A DNA stretch of 64,000 bases from Liolophura sinensis (Eukaryota; Mollusca; Polyplacophora; Chitonida; Chitonidae). Positions 38,296-50,428 of the stretch are shown one piece after another. The stretch is from contig NC_088302.1 in the NCBI RefSeq assembly GCF_032854445.1, positions 23,447,788-23,511,787 of the forward strand. Reading direction: 5' to 3'. Within the stretch, counting starts at the first letter, position 1, and each line of letters starts with the position of its first letter. A program made the translations under genes and the position numbers. The notes beneath the pieces are model-generated. The model was not told the origin of the DNA. It worked only from the letters and a program-made list of their open reading frames with translations, and did not search any database.

Positions 38296-38552
38296 GAGCA
38301 TAAATGCGCCAGGTATGAGTCTGATGGTGGCAGAGAGTCAGTGCTAACAGGAATGTCAACTAGCGTGTTGGAGCTATACTCCCAGCTTCTACATGTACAT
38401 GTAATAAGTATACACCACTCTAGATATCTGCATGTACCTGGCACCACCTTTGAATATGAAGTGTGAATCAGACTGGTTCTTCACCAGTGAGGTCGCAGGC
38501 TCGAATCCAGCTATCGATCTCTTTGATGTGAGACTATTATAAAAGCCGTTTG

Positions 38553-38824
38553 CGGGGCCTCCGTGGCTCAGTTGGTTAGCGCGCTAGCGCTGCGTAATGA
38601 CCCAGAAGTCTCTCACCATTGCGGTCGCTGTGAGTTCAAGTCCAGCTCATGTTGGCTTCCTCTCCGGCCGTTTGTGGGAAGGTCTGCCAGCAACCTGCGG
38701 ATGGTCGTGGGTTTCCCCCGGTTTCCACCCACCATAATGCTGGCCGCCGTCGTATAAGTGAAATATTTTTGAGTATGGGGGAAAATACCAATCAAATAAA
38801 TAAATAAATAAATAAATAAATAAA
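38553..38824 (+). mobile_element. SINE family A (tRNA-derived), full length
   Basis: GGGGCCTCCGTGGCTCAGTT GGTTAGCGCG begins the tRNA-like head; GTGAGTTCAAGTCC is the B box. The body and AATAAAT tail follow. It is the least decayed copy in the window and the best reference for the family. Confidence 0.95.
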
Positions 38825-39210
38825 AGGCGTTTGCAGGATACCTGGCGAAGACAGGTGGTTTAGTTGGGCTTTCCGGCTTCATTAGGCGTACAGCTCCAAA
38901 CATTAAACCCCAAGTGGATAAACATACTGTGATGAATTGTTGCGATGTCTAGCTGTTTTTTTTTTTGTTTTTGTTTTTTTTTTTTTTTTTTGAGTACGGC
39001 GAAAAACACCAATCAAATAAATAAATAAATCAATCAATAAAAAAAATAAATAAATAAATAAATAAAAGGCGTTTGCATGATGCCTGGCGAAGACAGGTGG
39101 TTTAGTTGGGCTTTCCGGCTTCATTAGGCGTACAGCTCCAAAAATTAAACCCCAAGTGGATAAATATACTGTGATGAATTGTTACATGGGACCCGATATC
39201 TAGCTGTATG
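38821..39210. repeat. 242-bp tandem duplication including a SINE tail
   Basis: AAAAGGCGTTTGCA, CCTGGCGAAGACAGGTGGTT and TAGGCGTACAGCTCC occur at 38822 and again from 39064 with few changes. A second SINE family A tail (GAGTACGGCGAAAAACACCA, from about 38990) separates the copies, preceded by a long T run. It suggests a duplication that took the SINE 3' end with it. Confidence 0.85.
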
Positions 39211-42200
39211 GTGTGCCCTGTCTTATCAAAAAACATATTCATAGAGCTTGTCACACACCATCCATTGTGTGACTGCAGTTTTGACACCTTGTAAATTTAG
39301 GGACATATTATTACGGAGACTTATGACATGCCTTGTTTGCAATGTCATCCGGGTATAGAGTTTATGACACTGTTTTAGGGCTTTATTTGGAGTTCTATAA
39401 ATCACTCAAGATCGCCATGGTCGTCGGTGGTATACATATTGCACACAGTGCATCCCTAACTTAGGTATGCATTTAATATACATGTATACAAACGATTTTC
39501 AGTAAAAGTTTTCAAATTTATATATTACTTCTTCAAAATGATAATGCCTCACTTATTTTGTTGTTTCATTGTTTATGGAAATAATGGCCATCTGAATTTT
39601 TTATTAGCTGTCATTTTTCATGACTTCATTTATTCGCTCTGACAATGATCCCCTCATGATTTCCTTCCTTCATTATACAGTATGTACAGTATGTAAATTG
39701 TAATAAATATATGACCACATTTATTAATTAGCACGATGAGGTTTTAAGGTCAACGAATCCCATTACTAGGAAAAATTGAATTGGCCAAAAATAAATCCCC
39801 GTAACAGAGTCAATTATAATCATCGCATGATTAAACTATTATTATAGATTTGAAGTTCGAAATTTCTTTCCATTTACCCCACACTTGAACATGGATTGAA
39901 CGCTTTCGTTTTAGTTTTTCTAGTTTTCCTCTTCTTTTCATAATTTATTTGCCCTTATTTTTGAACCGAGATAGCTACCCGGCCAACATGGAGGACAATA
40001 AAAATAAACGCAGCCAAAGAAACAAGACAACCAATGGAAAAACGGCAATTCGGATCAACGAATCAGTAAATCAGACAATTAGCAAGTCCATTTTAAAACC
40101 AACTTTATAGGTGCATTACATAAGTCTCTGACTTTATCAGACATTACCATTGCACTGGTATAATACAAATTCTTTTTGTACCGTTTTCAAAACGTGGGTT
40201 GGTTATAAACAAGCCATTAAAAGTGTAGCTGCTAACATGCTGATTTCCTGCATGTCCTGTACACGTACATGGGCTTTACAGCGATGAGGTAGACACTCGT
40301 GCATGAAGCTGCCCTTGGCAGAACACGGGCTTTCGTTGTACTCGTTGGCAGTAGCGGGTCGTGGGCCGTTCGTGTTGCCGGGGGCTTGTGTGTGTGTATA
40401 CACCTCTCACATCCGACCACGCGTGTAGAACAGGTAAAGCCAACACTCGTGATTCTGAATACGCAGATGAGCCATGCGGATATACAGGTAGTCAGCGATC
40501 CATCAAAGGCCTGTGCCTGATTTTTGAGGTCTCTAATTCATCAGTTAGAGAGAAAGAGTGTTGACATTATACGTATGTGGGTCCCCCCAAATTATATTTT
40601 ACATACTGACAGTGAAGCGTTAAAGATTCAGGTAAGACTCTGTAGTGTTATTCATATACAGATTTCTTGGCTTATAGTTTTAAACGTTTTTATATCCAAT
40701 ACTGATGCTTTTAATTTGTATGTTATTGTCCAGCAAGTTTGCAAAACTATGTTATACGTCAGTTAACAGGTTTGGAGTCTTTTCCATGACCTAAACTCCA
40801 TGTTTGATTACTGTACAGTGGACACTTTGATTATTGTACAGTGGACACTTTGATTACTGTACAGTGGACACTTTGATTACTGTACGGTGGACACTTAGCG
40901 TTAAAACGTTTAATAAATGCATTCAAATTAGTTCTGATCAGTTCAAATCAAATTGTTTTTAACTTAAATGACTAAATGAAATGAGCATTTCAATTAAATT
41001 TTGTTCATGATTATATCTGATTATATCAGCTGGAAGCATTTCATGTATCATATATTTCTTTGCAGTTACATAGGCTATATTATGACACTCTGTAGCTTAT
41101 ATTGACCTCTTGAGGTTTTTTTTTCTGGCCAATTGCTGGTTCACCAAATAACATATTCTTGATGCATTTTTGCCTAATATCTAGGCCTATACATAAATGT
41201 AGTGAAAGCAATTATACGTCTACAAAGGTTCATAATTATCTAATAATCATAATGTATAAATCGTCAGAAATTTTCATCGTTATTTGTCACTTAGTTTTAA
41301 ATCTGTATATACGGTCTAAACATTATATAAACTTTATACACGTATTGCAAATATGGATTATTCGGTTGAATCATAACAAGAAGGCATGCATGATTCCTAC
41401 TTAGATAAAATCTTAACAATGGTCCCTGTCTAAACTAAATATGGAGATGTGAGGGGGTGACACTGGTCTGCGTTCAGCAACACATCTCTGAGATGTTATC
41501 AAAGATCGCCTTTACGTCAACTGTTCATACCAGTACTTATGTAACGGTACAAGTTTATGCTACCTAGGTCGACATACCGTTCACGCTGGGTACCACAGAA
41601 ACGACGACTAGACTTTAAAATGCTGACAAAGGTTAAACAGTATATAAAAGATACAATAATGAGAATATAAGTACGTTATTTAAGGTTTTCACGTTGGTTG
41701 TTTGTTTTTGTGGAATTTACGACGGTCTCGTTTAGACTCGTCATTGGGATATACGATCGAAGGCTGCCATTTGAGCTGAGATGTGCGACTGTCTCGACTC
41801 CGATATACACTGGGCGTGTCTGTATCAAAGGGAACGGGTCTTATACACACGTTGTGTGTATGGCAAAATGTCATACGGTTGAGGCCCCTTCGTGATTAAG
41901 GTCCCTATACTGACATGGCAGGATTCAGTATATCCGTGTGACCGACTGTAACATTAGGTACGTGTGTACCTGAATACTACATGCTCCTTCTGAGCAAAAT
42001 GATGCATGGCGTCGTTCAACATTTATTATTGACAATCACCGTGCTAAGGCCGGTTGGTTTATTGAAGAAAAAGATAACACCATGAATCTTAATATTAGAC
42101 CCGTTGGACCAGTTACCGTTACAACACACTTCTCCCCTCCCACTGAATTTCTCTAACACGTCATTAAAGTGTATTTATTAAGGGACGGGCAAAAGTTGAG

Positions 42201-42251
42201 GTTTGCGGTAATTTTTGCTTGCTGTCTCATTGCGCACGATTTGTTAACTAG
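39211..42251. other. Intergenic DNA, no gene recognised
   Basis: Only short overlapping ORFs without domains (such as those near 40200-40560). One 23-bp tandem array lies at 40803-40898. Confidence 0.55.
40803..40898. repeat. 23-bp tandem repeat, 4 units
   Basis: GATTACTGTACAGTGGACAC TTT repeats four times. Each unit contains the palindrome ACTGTACAGT, changed to ACTGTACGGT in the last unit. Confidence 0.95.
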
Positions 42252-42334
42252 ATGACTCCCTCTCACGACCATGTTGGGTCTCCATGGAACTCCTTAGTTA
42301 GAGATCCAACATGGCCGCGAGTGCAAGTCATCTA
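42252..42334. mobile_element. Foldback element with 33-bp arms
   Basis: AGATGACTCCCTCTCACGAC, CATGTTGGGTCTC at the left pairs with GAGATCCAACATGG, CCGCGAGTGCAAGTCATCT at the right. A loop of about 18 bases separates them. Several mismatches are present. Confidence 0.65.
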
Positions 42335-43140
42335 AGATGCAGCTAAACATGCAGTTACCTCCTCTTGTCAGTTTTCGTGATTTAAGGTTTTATTCTAACT
42401 GTTCATGCAAATGTTTAAATAGTTGCAATTTAAACGGCCCCTTGTAACCCTAATGTTGCTCTTATAGCATCTAACATAAAATCAAAGCACATATATATAT
42501 ACCACTTCTCTGATGGCTTACCTTTCATCTCGTGATGCTGTAGCTTATTGTTTCACGCGTCGTTTACAAAAACTTGCAATTACGGACAATATTAAGATAA
42601 CACCTGGAATCAGGTGATGCGTGAAACACACTTTGTCTCATCATCGCTTTGTCTGTTCCCAGAGCTAAAAACCAATCTGGTCTTTATCAGCGTAATTATA
42701 GTATACATAACGATCCATTACAACAATGAACCTATATCCCACAGTGCCTGATAAGTCTGATTACACGCTGATCGCATATAGGCCTATACTCTTGTCTGAG
42801 ACGTCTTCGCCAATTTGCCGCCATAACATACTGCACTACAATCTATGCTGTACGTAACCTGCTCAGGAAGTGTAAATGCTAAATTCTAAAGGATATACAT
42901 CAATCTGCTACTCACTTCTATTTATCATGTTTATACATATGTTAACCATTATATGTGCAATGAAATAAGAAGTTCTTATATTTTGACTTCCGGGAAAATT
43001 AGTATGAGTAAGGATAGCGTAATATATGCCAAAGGCTGACAAGCCATTGGCAGACAGACCATCTCCATGATCATTGATGTCGCAAACATGTCAGGAGATT
43101 TGTCACGTGCCAAGGGAGGTGCGACGTTTTCCCTCGCACT
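42335..43140. other. Intergenic DNA, nothing recognised
   Basis: No ORF with a recognisable domain and no clear repeat. Confidence 0.5.
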
Positions 43141-43144
43141 GCTA

Positions 43145-43270
43145 AGTCTCCCCAAACAGGTATCCCTCCCACTGTGTCCGGTTGCCTCCACATTGCGCCC
43201 AGTTTCCCGCTCACTGTGTCCGGTTTCCCTATACTGTGCCCGGTTTCCCTCACACTGTGGCCCCTTTCCT
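43145..43270. repeat. Tandem repeat of about 20 bp, about 6 units
   Basis: Variants of CACTGTGTCCGGTTTCCCTC follow each other. The overlapping ORFs with repeated PVS/RFP or ETGH motifs are artefacts. Confidence 0.85.
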
Positions 43271-44101
43271 CCAACCACAAACAAGACCGCCTGGATACAA
43301 ACGAAATACTCCTCCAGGGTATGACGTAACATCAAATAACGCCAGTCAGATTCGTACAGTACAGAACATGAGCCATATTTATCAAACGTCTTAAAGGAGA
43401 AAAAAAATTTAAATATCAATCAAATACCATTGAAAAGAGTATGCATTTCCTCGCAGGCGCATGCTATAAAAATTCTAATGTGTCACTCAAGGTGATAAAT
43501 TATAAATAAAGTCCGTGCCAACAGGTGACTCCATTTTGCCTAAGAACTAGTCCTGAAGTCTTCTGTGTTAGGAGGAGAGTTGCCGTCGGAAACCACCGAA
43601 GTGCAGTTCGTACATTTCCGGTAGAACTCTTCTTCCCAGAAAGCAGCGAACAGTAGAGTTCGTTTTCCGCTTGACGATCGGGAAACCGGAATGTTGGACG
43701 TAAGTTCCGAGTTTACACGAACAAGCCGGCAGTTTTAAGGACTCTCACTGGCTGAGAGGCAACGCGCCCCCAGCATAAATTACAGGGTGTTAAAGGTGGA
43801 GGACGCCATGGACTTATTCAGGCTTTGCAAAAGCCTGAAAAAAACAATCGCAAAATTATGCAGCAGGCACCACCAGATAGAAAAAAATGTGTTCTTTTTA
43901 ACCTATAGTGTCATGTTTTTAAGTTTTCTTCTCCTTTAAGACTTAAGTCAAAATGTCAAACACAGTTACAATTAAAACGTTTTGCACTAGGAAGTTTAAA
44001 ATGTGTACCTTGACTCTTTACTTTTTACGCCCTTGAAATTCATAACGGAAGCCTTAAGTTGATAGATAAATACGGACCCAGGTCTTTATTTATTTAAAAC
44101 T
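43271..44101. other. Intergenic DNA with a possible first exon near 43540-43708
   Basis: A CpG-richer stretch ends in ATGTTGGACGTAAGTTC, where an ATG is followed three codons later by a perfect GTAAGT donor consensus. No downstream exon was recognised, so this is speculation. Confidence 0.2.
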
Positions 44102-44285
44102 GAAATAAATTTATTTATTTGATTGTTGTTTTTCGCCGTGTACTCAAGAATATTTCACTTATACGACGGCGGCCAGAGTTATGGTGGGAGAAAACCGGGC
44201 TTGAACCCACAGCGACCGCAATGGTGGAATGCTTCTGGGTATAGCACCGTGCTCGCGCGCTGACCACCTCGGCCACGGAGGCCCC
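44102..44285 (-). mobile_element. SINE family A with internal deletion
   Basis: The head (GGCCTCCGTGGCCGAGGTGG) and 3' end with the AAATAAAT tail are present, but the body between CAAGCCCGG and the CCCACCAT block is missing. Confidence 0.85.
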
Positions 44286-44566
44286 GGAATTTAACTAAAT
44301 GAAAGATAAAATGTGTAAATGTGGATACTTTTGTATGTCTTTCTTGAATTACTTCTGCAGTTAATATTTATGAGCTTATAAATTTATATGTACATAAACA
44401 GTTACGTATAGTTAACCACTTGAGTATTGTGGAAGCTGACAGATATATTCCCGTTATAAACATACAAGTACAAGCGATGCACGAGTGATACTTAACAAGC
44501 TTTAAAATACTGTGGTTGTAACATTGCCAGTCTTTTTTGTATACCACAAACGACATGTATACATTT

Positions 44567-44876
44567 ATGTAGGCATGAGATTTAACGTCGTACGTCACAA
44601 GTTTCAGTCATTTGACGACGAGGAGTCATCAGGCGTGTGTTCACATACTGTGTTTTCTTGTGGCTGGGCGAGTCCATGCCACCAAAGTGCTGCCATTGAA
44701 GTATCATGCCGAAGACACCGGGCTAACCAGTTATATTTCCTTGCTCTAACCTCTGAGCGCTGAGCGCCAAGAGCGGCAGCAGCAAGTGCCATTTTTAAAG
44801 TCCTTGATATGACCCGATTAGGTTTGATCTTGGGTCTTCAGGCTTGAAGATTAACCATTTGGCCACCGAAGCGATC
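44567..44876 (-). mobile_element. SINE family B (tRNA-derived), nearly full length
   Basis: The minus strand begins GATCGCTTCGGTGGCCAAAT GGTTAATC (tRNA-like A region). Middle blocks match the other B copies (GTGTCTTCGGCATGATACTT) and the end is GACGTTAAATCTCATGCC. Confidence 0.8.
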
Positions 44877-45136
44877 AAATGACATATTCATATAGATATA
44901 TACATGTACTTGTAGATATCGTACTCTATATTACTTTCTATCCTATACAAGTTCTATAACACATGCATATGCTCATAACAAATGAGACCTACAAACTTGG
45001 AATATTATTTATTGGAAAAGTTTAAAACAAATATTTTATAATATTTTAACTGTGAAATTCTTCTATCATGCCGAAGACATAAGACATGACACCCCAAGCA
45101 CCCCGACTCGTGTTTGATTGGGATTTCCCGACTTCG

Positions 45137-45255
45137 ATTTATTTATTTATTTATTTATTCATTTATTTATTTATGTATTTATTTATTCATATATTTATCT
45201 GATTGGTGTTTTATGCCGCACTTGAGAATATTTCACTTATACGACGGCGGCTGAT
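45137..45255 (-). mobile_element. SINE family A 3' end only
   Basis: An expanded AAAT tail and the TAAGTGAAATATTCTCAAGT, GCGGCATAAAACACCAATC end remain; the rest is absent. Confidence 0.85.
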
Positions 45256-47389
45256 GGTGTTTATCAAAAAAAAAAAAAAAACACTGTCGACCAAAAACAC
45301 CGATTGTCTATTTTGCATGTTGGATGTCTAAATTCTGACTAATATAGTCACTACAACATTTGTGCGAATTGTGCGATTTGTATTTGAACTTTACTATAGA
45401 CATTTGGCTGTCACAGTGTGTCCATGGCAATGACAACGACTGACATACAAATGCCAATATTCACGCACCACACTTGGATCGAGGGTATCCAGTGTCATAT
45501 AAAGCATTCGTCCTATTCATCGGACAAGCATCACATTGTTTACACAGCAAACCTCGTGTATGGTCTCAATCATTTTTGTCTGGTGATTTATCGGTTCAAT
45601 ATTTATTTACGTGACTAAGAGAGATTTATGCGCACACTTATGTCCGGATAGATGAAAGCCTCACGTAGTGAGACGTTTCTATATATACATGTGTGAATAC
45701 ATATACCTGCAGTGTGAGGGTATTTAAGCTGAGATTCACGTTCATCTGCATAAAAATTAATCCTGCAGAAACATTTTCTTGTTAATTTTTCAGTCGTTGT
45801 ATATTTTCTTTGAACTGTATATAACACGGCCTGAATAACGTATAAGCGTTGTCATAATCCGATACCGAACAGCACATTTTAAGTTGTACTAATTAATTAG
45901 TAAACTTCACTGGACCAAACACAGAAGTAGAATACAACTTCGCCTTATTTTTTGAAGTGTACCTGTGTGTTACATACGCAGCCCGTCTCCTTCCTGTCAC
46001 TGTTTAACCTGCACGGCCTGTATCTCAGCATACCTTTATTTACTCTAGACATTGGGCTATCACGCTATTTAAACTGACCTGCTTTTTGGGGCGGAAGTCG
46101 AGGGTTATAAATCGCCCACTTAAGCGCATTTATCTGTGTCGCGATCCAGACGTTATGTATATTACAGATACGACAAATTAGAAAGGACTAAGTAGTAGAA
46201 AACAAATTAAGAAATCATAATTAACAAAAGTATAAAGAAGGTCGACTCTTCTTTAGTCTTTTCCAGATGATACGTGGTGATAGTTTTGAGCTTTAAGGCA
46301 TATCGGAAGGCATTATGTATCCTGGCTATAAAATAGTACATAAAACGGATGAAATGGACTAAGTACCATATTATTATTGTGTCGTGGACGTTTTCATGAA
46401 GAGTTGGAAGGAGTGGCCAAAAGGTTGCAAGGTTGTTATTCGTTGTAGGAGAAATGGCCACGGATGCATGAGAAGATTAACATGTTCGGCATGCGCATCA
46501 ATTTGCCGTAAATAATCGAGGCGTGTTCTCTGCATATTTGCTCTTCTTTTTAACTTGTTTTATTATTATTATTATTATTGTAGGGTTTGACAACCTGGTG
46601 GAAGGTAGGGGGAGTAAGCCTAGGGTAGACTCCCTAACGATGTCCGAGGCGGGATTAAACAGTCACTAGCCCTGCATGGACCGTTGGTCAAACACACCAG
46701 ACGTCTCATTACTGTTGACAGTGTGCCGGCAAGCCTTCTTGTCCACACCGAGGACCTATAGACTTGGGAACACAATAAGACCAGCGTCAACTTGTCACAT
46801 TTTACTTCAATGCTGGATCAAAAGAGATCAAAAGAGCGCTGTCTGAGACTTCAATTTCCTCGTCTTCTATGGGTCTAACAGTGCGTCTCTTGAATTAACA
46901 GACCGGCACAACTAAGTCTCTGGCTTAACTCCTCTGGATCTACGTTGTAAGTCATCAAACTTCAAGCGTATTGGGTCTGTCTTGTATGACGTTAGCAATA
47001 ACTTTGCTTTCCGCAAATCGTACCCACGTGTGACATTTCGCTCGTGTAATGGAATAGCAATCACAGACCATTGTCAAGGCCCCACAACAACAACAACAAC
47101 CACCACTTCAGCCTTGCACGGTTACTGCATTTCCTGCGTGTGCAACAAAGAAACTGGAATGTCAGTGAAACTTTCTCGGGGCATTACACTGTGCTACGCT
47201 ACTTCACTTCCAGGGGTGGTTAGTATGAAGTAATATACTCAGTGTGACGTTCATTTGACATCTGGCTGTGGTTATTTGACGTTACAGTCATATTAAGATG
47301 ACTTTTAGAATGTGGTACAGCTAACTTTACTGGGTAGTGTAGAGCCATATATTTGTGCAGGCGTTTATCTCACAATTAATTCTGTGAAG
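45256..47389. other. Intergenic DNA and probable 5' region of the membrane protein gene
   Basis: No domain-bearing ORF. It contains an ATT trinucleotide run (about 46560-46580), an ACA/ACC run near 47085-47105 and, near 47306, the in-frame TAG that bounds the long ORF. No clear core promoter was identified. Confidence 0.5.
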
Positions 47390-50300
47390 ATGGTGTGTGG
47401 AATATGGTACATCGTGATGTTGTCAGTGCCTTTGTCTGTCACAGCAACATTCACGTTTCAGGGAACCAAGACGGCTGAAATCCCATACCGCGCGTCCAAG
47501 AACAGGTCCCACGCCCTGTTCACCATAGCCAACATGACTCAGCCTTGTGGGTTGAGAACAGCCGATGAGAATATATACGACACGTTGTACTATATAGAGA
47601 AAAACGCCAAACTGATAGAGTTTGAGCTGAGTGTGGCAAACTACACCCCACCCACTGCGGATGTGGACTCTCTGGGCAACTACAGACCGTTGTACTGGGT
47701 CCGTGCTCCTAGTAAGCACGGCCAAACTCTTCTCATGTTGTCCTTCAACTACGACATCCTCTCCCTGACCATGCTGACAATAGGCGTGGCGCCCCTCAAC
47801 GTCAGTCTGCTCGACTCACCCCCTGGTTGTTTCAGTGAACTCCAGGACAGCGAGAGGAATGACCTGATCAGACAGTTTCTTCTCAAGGGTCTCACGACGG
47901 AAAGGGATCGTTTGTATACCTTCCAGGAGCAATACGTGTGTAATCAAATCATTCAAAACATCAGCGGTTACGCACACTTCATGTACCACTGCTGTCGGTC
48001 AGGGGCCGACGGGAAAGTCATCTGTCTGGAAAGACTCCGTGACGTCTGGATTACCGTACTCTATATCTGCATTACCCTGGTCAAGCTGATGGTTCTGCTC
48101 TACAGCCCAGTCCTCGTCCCTCAGTCAATGTACAAGGTCAAGTACATGGCCGAGGAATATGTCGTCAAACTGACAAAGAAGCCACCGGTTAAAGTGTTTA
48201 TCTCCGAAAAAGAAGATGCTCCAGTGAAATACAAGAAACGGCTCACACCATCAGATATTTTCCCCTGGCGTCAGTTTCGCGAACTCGTCGAGACGCTGCC
48301 CCGCGACGAGATAGTCGACTTAAGGGCACCGGAACTCCACCTTCGCGTGCAAACCAAGAGGCTCTTACCTGAAAACGAGGCACCGACCGGGCTGATGCAT
48401 TTACTGTACGAAAACTTGATTCGCTGTAAGCTGCGTCACATCGAACCATTTACCGAATGCTGTGGAGAGAGTATATTTGGTCCCGCCAAAAATAACTTGG
48501 ACGAACGTTTTACCTGGCACCATTGCTTGGTTAAGTTCATTCGGATTCTGCTAATGCTGGCTATAATTCCAATTCCCTACTTTGCCAGACTGGCCGTGTA
48601 TTACATATACGAACAAGCAGAGATTCTTAGACGTCGACAAGCCATCAATGTTTCCAATGTGACCGAGCCATACAGTTTCTTTCGCGGAAGTCTATTGCAA
48701 TACCTTCAACCTTCTCATCCTATATTCATAACCATGTACGTGTTATACTTTCTCGCTGGATTTATTATTATTTTTGCTAACAAATCCATCAGATTGCGCT
48801 TCCGGGACGTAATACAGGGCTCACTACGAGACATGAGTAACGTATCTCACCTGGAAACTTTCTCGAAGTGTTTACGCTTGATCATCTGGCCTTTCAAACG
48901 TCTTGGGATTCTTGGACTGGTTTTAGCACCCTTTTACTGGGCGTTCATGGTCCCGCTTTCCGTGATAGGGTTCGTCTTCTATTGCGTGCCTACTATATAC
49001 ATGTCATTTCGGCTGGTTTCCTACTCCAGGAACTACGTGGTAAAGGCCCCGGAAGATGTAGACAAGATCGAGAAGCTTTCTCTTCGCGAACGTCTGGCAG
49101 AGGTAAAGAATAAATTCTTGAGGAGGTTCCAGATGAAGCCAGAAGTGCCCAGGGGAAGCGTTTCTGAGTCAATTTCTTACCTGGCCCTGCCCATGTATTA
49201 CAGCCGGTGTCAGTTTCTCAGAGAAGTCGTGTTACAACTTTTGGTAGGACTCTCGTGTCTGGCCCTCCTGTATGCCATGACGCTTCTCCTGATGGAATGC
49301 GTAACTCTCTTCGTGGAAGTCGTGTGTTTTACGTTGATGGGTATTATCGTGAACGCTGGTTCGACGTTAAAATACGTCTCCCTCGTCTTCCTCGTTGTTC
49401 TGTATAGTCACGACTGCTACAACAACGTCTACAAAAACTATTTGGAATTCAACAAGAATATCGTGGAGGATATGATGAAGCGGGTGGATGATTTACAGAA
49501 AGTTGCCTGCTTACCATCCAGTGTTCAGGAAAACGTCGGGTTCAAAGTGAAACCGGTGGACGAAAATCAAGAGATAGACACGGAATTAAATTATGATAAA
49601 AAGAAGCTCCGATGGCAAGTGGGACATCTTCTTCTCTTCCTAGATTCGAACGACACGCCGAGGATCCCTCTGAAGCTATTCCAGGAACTGTGCAATGTAC
49701 GAGTCGCGGGATGCCCGGGGCCCGTTTACCTCAGTCATCTTAGGGCCACAGGGAAATTCATGAACATTATTTTATTTCTCCTCTTTGTCATGATCGTCGT
49801 CATGGCGTTTGGGGAAGTCTACCGGATTTCATCAACCAATCAGATGATGGCTACTTTAGCCGGTGGCTTTCTGCCGTGGCTGTTCAAGACAGTTTGGATA
49901 TCCAAAGCTCAGTCGCTTAGTCTGAACACGATCAGTTTCAAAGGACAAGTTGATGAAACTATCAACAGTTTTAAACAGAACTGGGCGTTACATGACCTTA
50001 TTCTGGAGCCCGATGTGCCCGAGGAGTCTACTCACGGCAGTGACAGCGAGGACGATTCCGTTGCGTCCTCAAACGAGTCGAAAAAATCTAAAAAGTCAGA
50101 AAAACACAATGACGATGACACAAAAGATAAAAATCCTGAGAAGGTTTCGGAAAAGGACAAATCAGGGAGCATGAATTCAAACCATTTGAGTCCTAATGAC
50201 GCAAAACAGCCCAATGGTGAGCTGAAAAAAGCTTCCTCTATGACTCAAAGTATGTGCCTGTTAAACATGACACCGGAAACAGACCTGTTTGTGGACCTGT

Positions 50301-50428
50301 CTAATGTGGAGGGGGAAATGCTGTGGGTTCACGGATCACACGAGTCGTTGCCGTCCATAGAGTCTGCTACAATGATGCCGGATGGTTATATGAATGAAGA
50401 TTACGTGAATGAGGTGTATCCCGTGTGA
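47390..50428 (+). CDS. Uncharacterised polytopic membrane protein, 1012 aa, single exon
   Basis: The frame is open from a TAG at 47306; the first ATG in frame is at 47390 with a strong context (AAGATGG), and it begins a signal peptide (residues 1 to about 19, hydrophobic core IWYIVMLSVPLSV). An ectodomain follows (about 20-217) with several N-glycosylation sites (NRS, NMT, NYT, NVS, NIS) and Cys at 53, 148, 184, 201, 202 and 212. Hydrophobic segments lie near 218-242, 379-406, 443-463, 505-540, 610-632, 634-655, 658-672, 790-808 and 816-838. A loop at 243-370 is basic, and the tail (about 870-1012) is charged, with SDSEDD and KKSKKSEK runs and several Met-rich spots. I do not recognise the family. 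Being intronless in an intron-rich genome, it may be a retrocopy-derived or lineage-expanded gene. Coding status is certain; function is unknown. Confidence 0.9.
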   Translation: MVCGIWYIVMLSVPLSVTATFTFQGTKTAEIPYRASKNRSHALFTIANMTQPCGLRTADENIYDTLYYIEKNAKLIEFELSVANYTPPTADVDSLGNYRPLYWVRAPSKHGQTLLMLSFNYDILSLTMLTIGVAPLNVSLLDSPPGCFSELQDSERNDLIRQFLLKGLTTERDRLYTFQEQYVCNQIIQNISGYAHFMYHCCRSGADGKVICLERLRDVWITVLYICITLVKLMVLLYSPVLVPQSMYKVKYMAEEYVVKLTKKPPVKVFISEKEDAPVKYKKRLTPSDIFPWRQFRELVETLPRDEIVDLRAPELHLRVQTKRLLPENEAPTGLMHLLYENLIRCKLRHIEPFTECCGESIFGPAKNNLDERFTWHHCLVKFIRILLMLAIIPIPYFARLAVYYIYEQAEILRRRQAINVSNVTEPYSFFRGSLLQYLQPSHPIFITMYVLYFLAGFIIIFANKSIRLRFRDVIQGSLRDMSNVSHLETFSKCLRLIIWPFKRLGILGLVLAPFYWAFMVPLSVIGFVFYCVPTIYMSFRLVSYSRNYVVKAPEDVDKIEKLSLRERLAEVKNKFLRRFQMKPEVPRGSVSESISYLALPMYYSRCQFLREVVLQLLVGLSCLALLYAMTLLLMECVTLFVEVVCFTLMGIIVNAGSTLKYVSLVFLVVLYSHDCYNNVYKNYLEFNKNIVEDMMKRVDDLQKVACLPSSVQENVGFKVKPVDENQEIDTELNYDKKKLRWQVGHLLLFLDSNDTPRIPLKLFQELCNVRVAGCPGPVYLSHLRATGKFMNIILFLLFVMIVVMAFGEVYRISSTNQMMATLAGGFLPWLFKTVWISKAQSLSLNTISFKGQVDETINSFKQNWALHDLILEPDVPEESTHGSDSEDDSVASSNESKKSKKSEKHNDDDTKDKNPEKVSEKDKSGSMNSNHLSPNDAKQPNGELKKASSMTQSMCLLNMTPETDLFVDLSNVEGEMLWVHGSHESLPSIESATMMPDGYMNEDYVNEVYPV

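Noticed and set aside
38553-38640. Possible functional tRNA gene (TGGCTCAGTTGG with GAGTTCAAGTCC)
   Set aside because: The A and B boxes are those of a tRNA-derived SINE; the stem pairing of a true tRNA is not kept and the same body and tail follow as in other copies.
40203-40564. Overlapping short ORFs on both strands
   Set aside because: They lie over each other in several frames with no domain, no splice context and no conserved motif.
43067-43419. ORFs with repeated RETGH or CARFPS motifs
   Set aside because: They follow the 20-bp tandem repeat at 43145-43270 and have no independent support.
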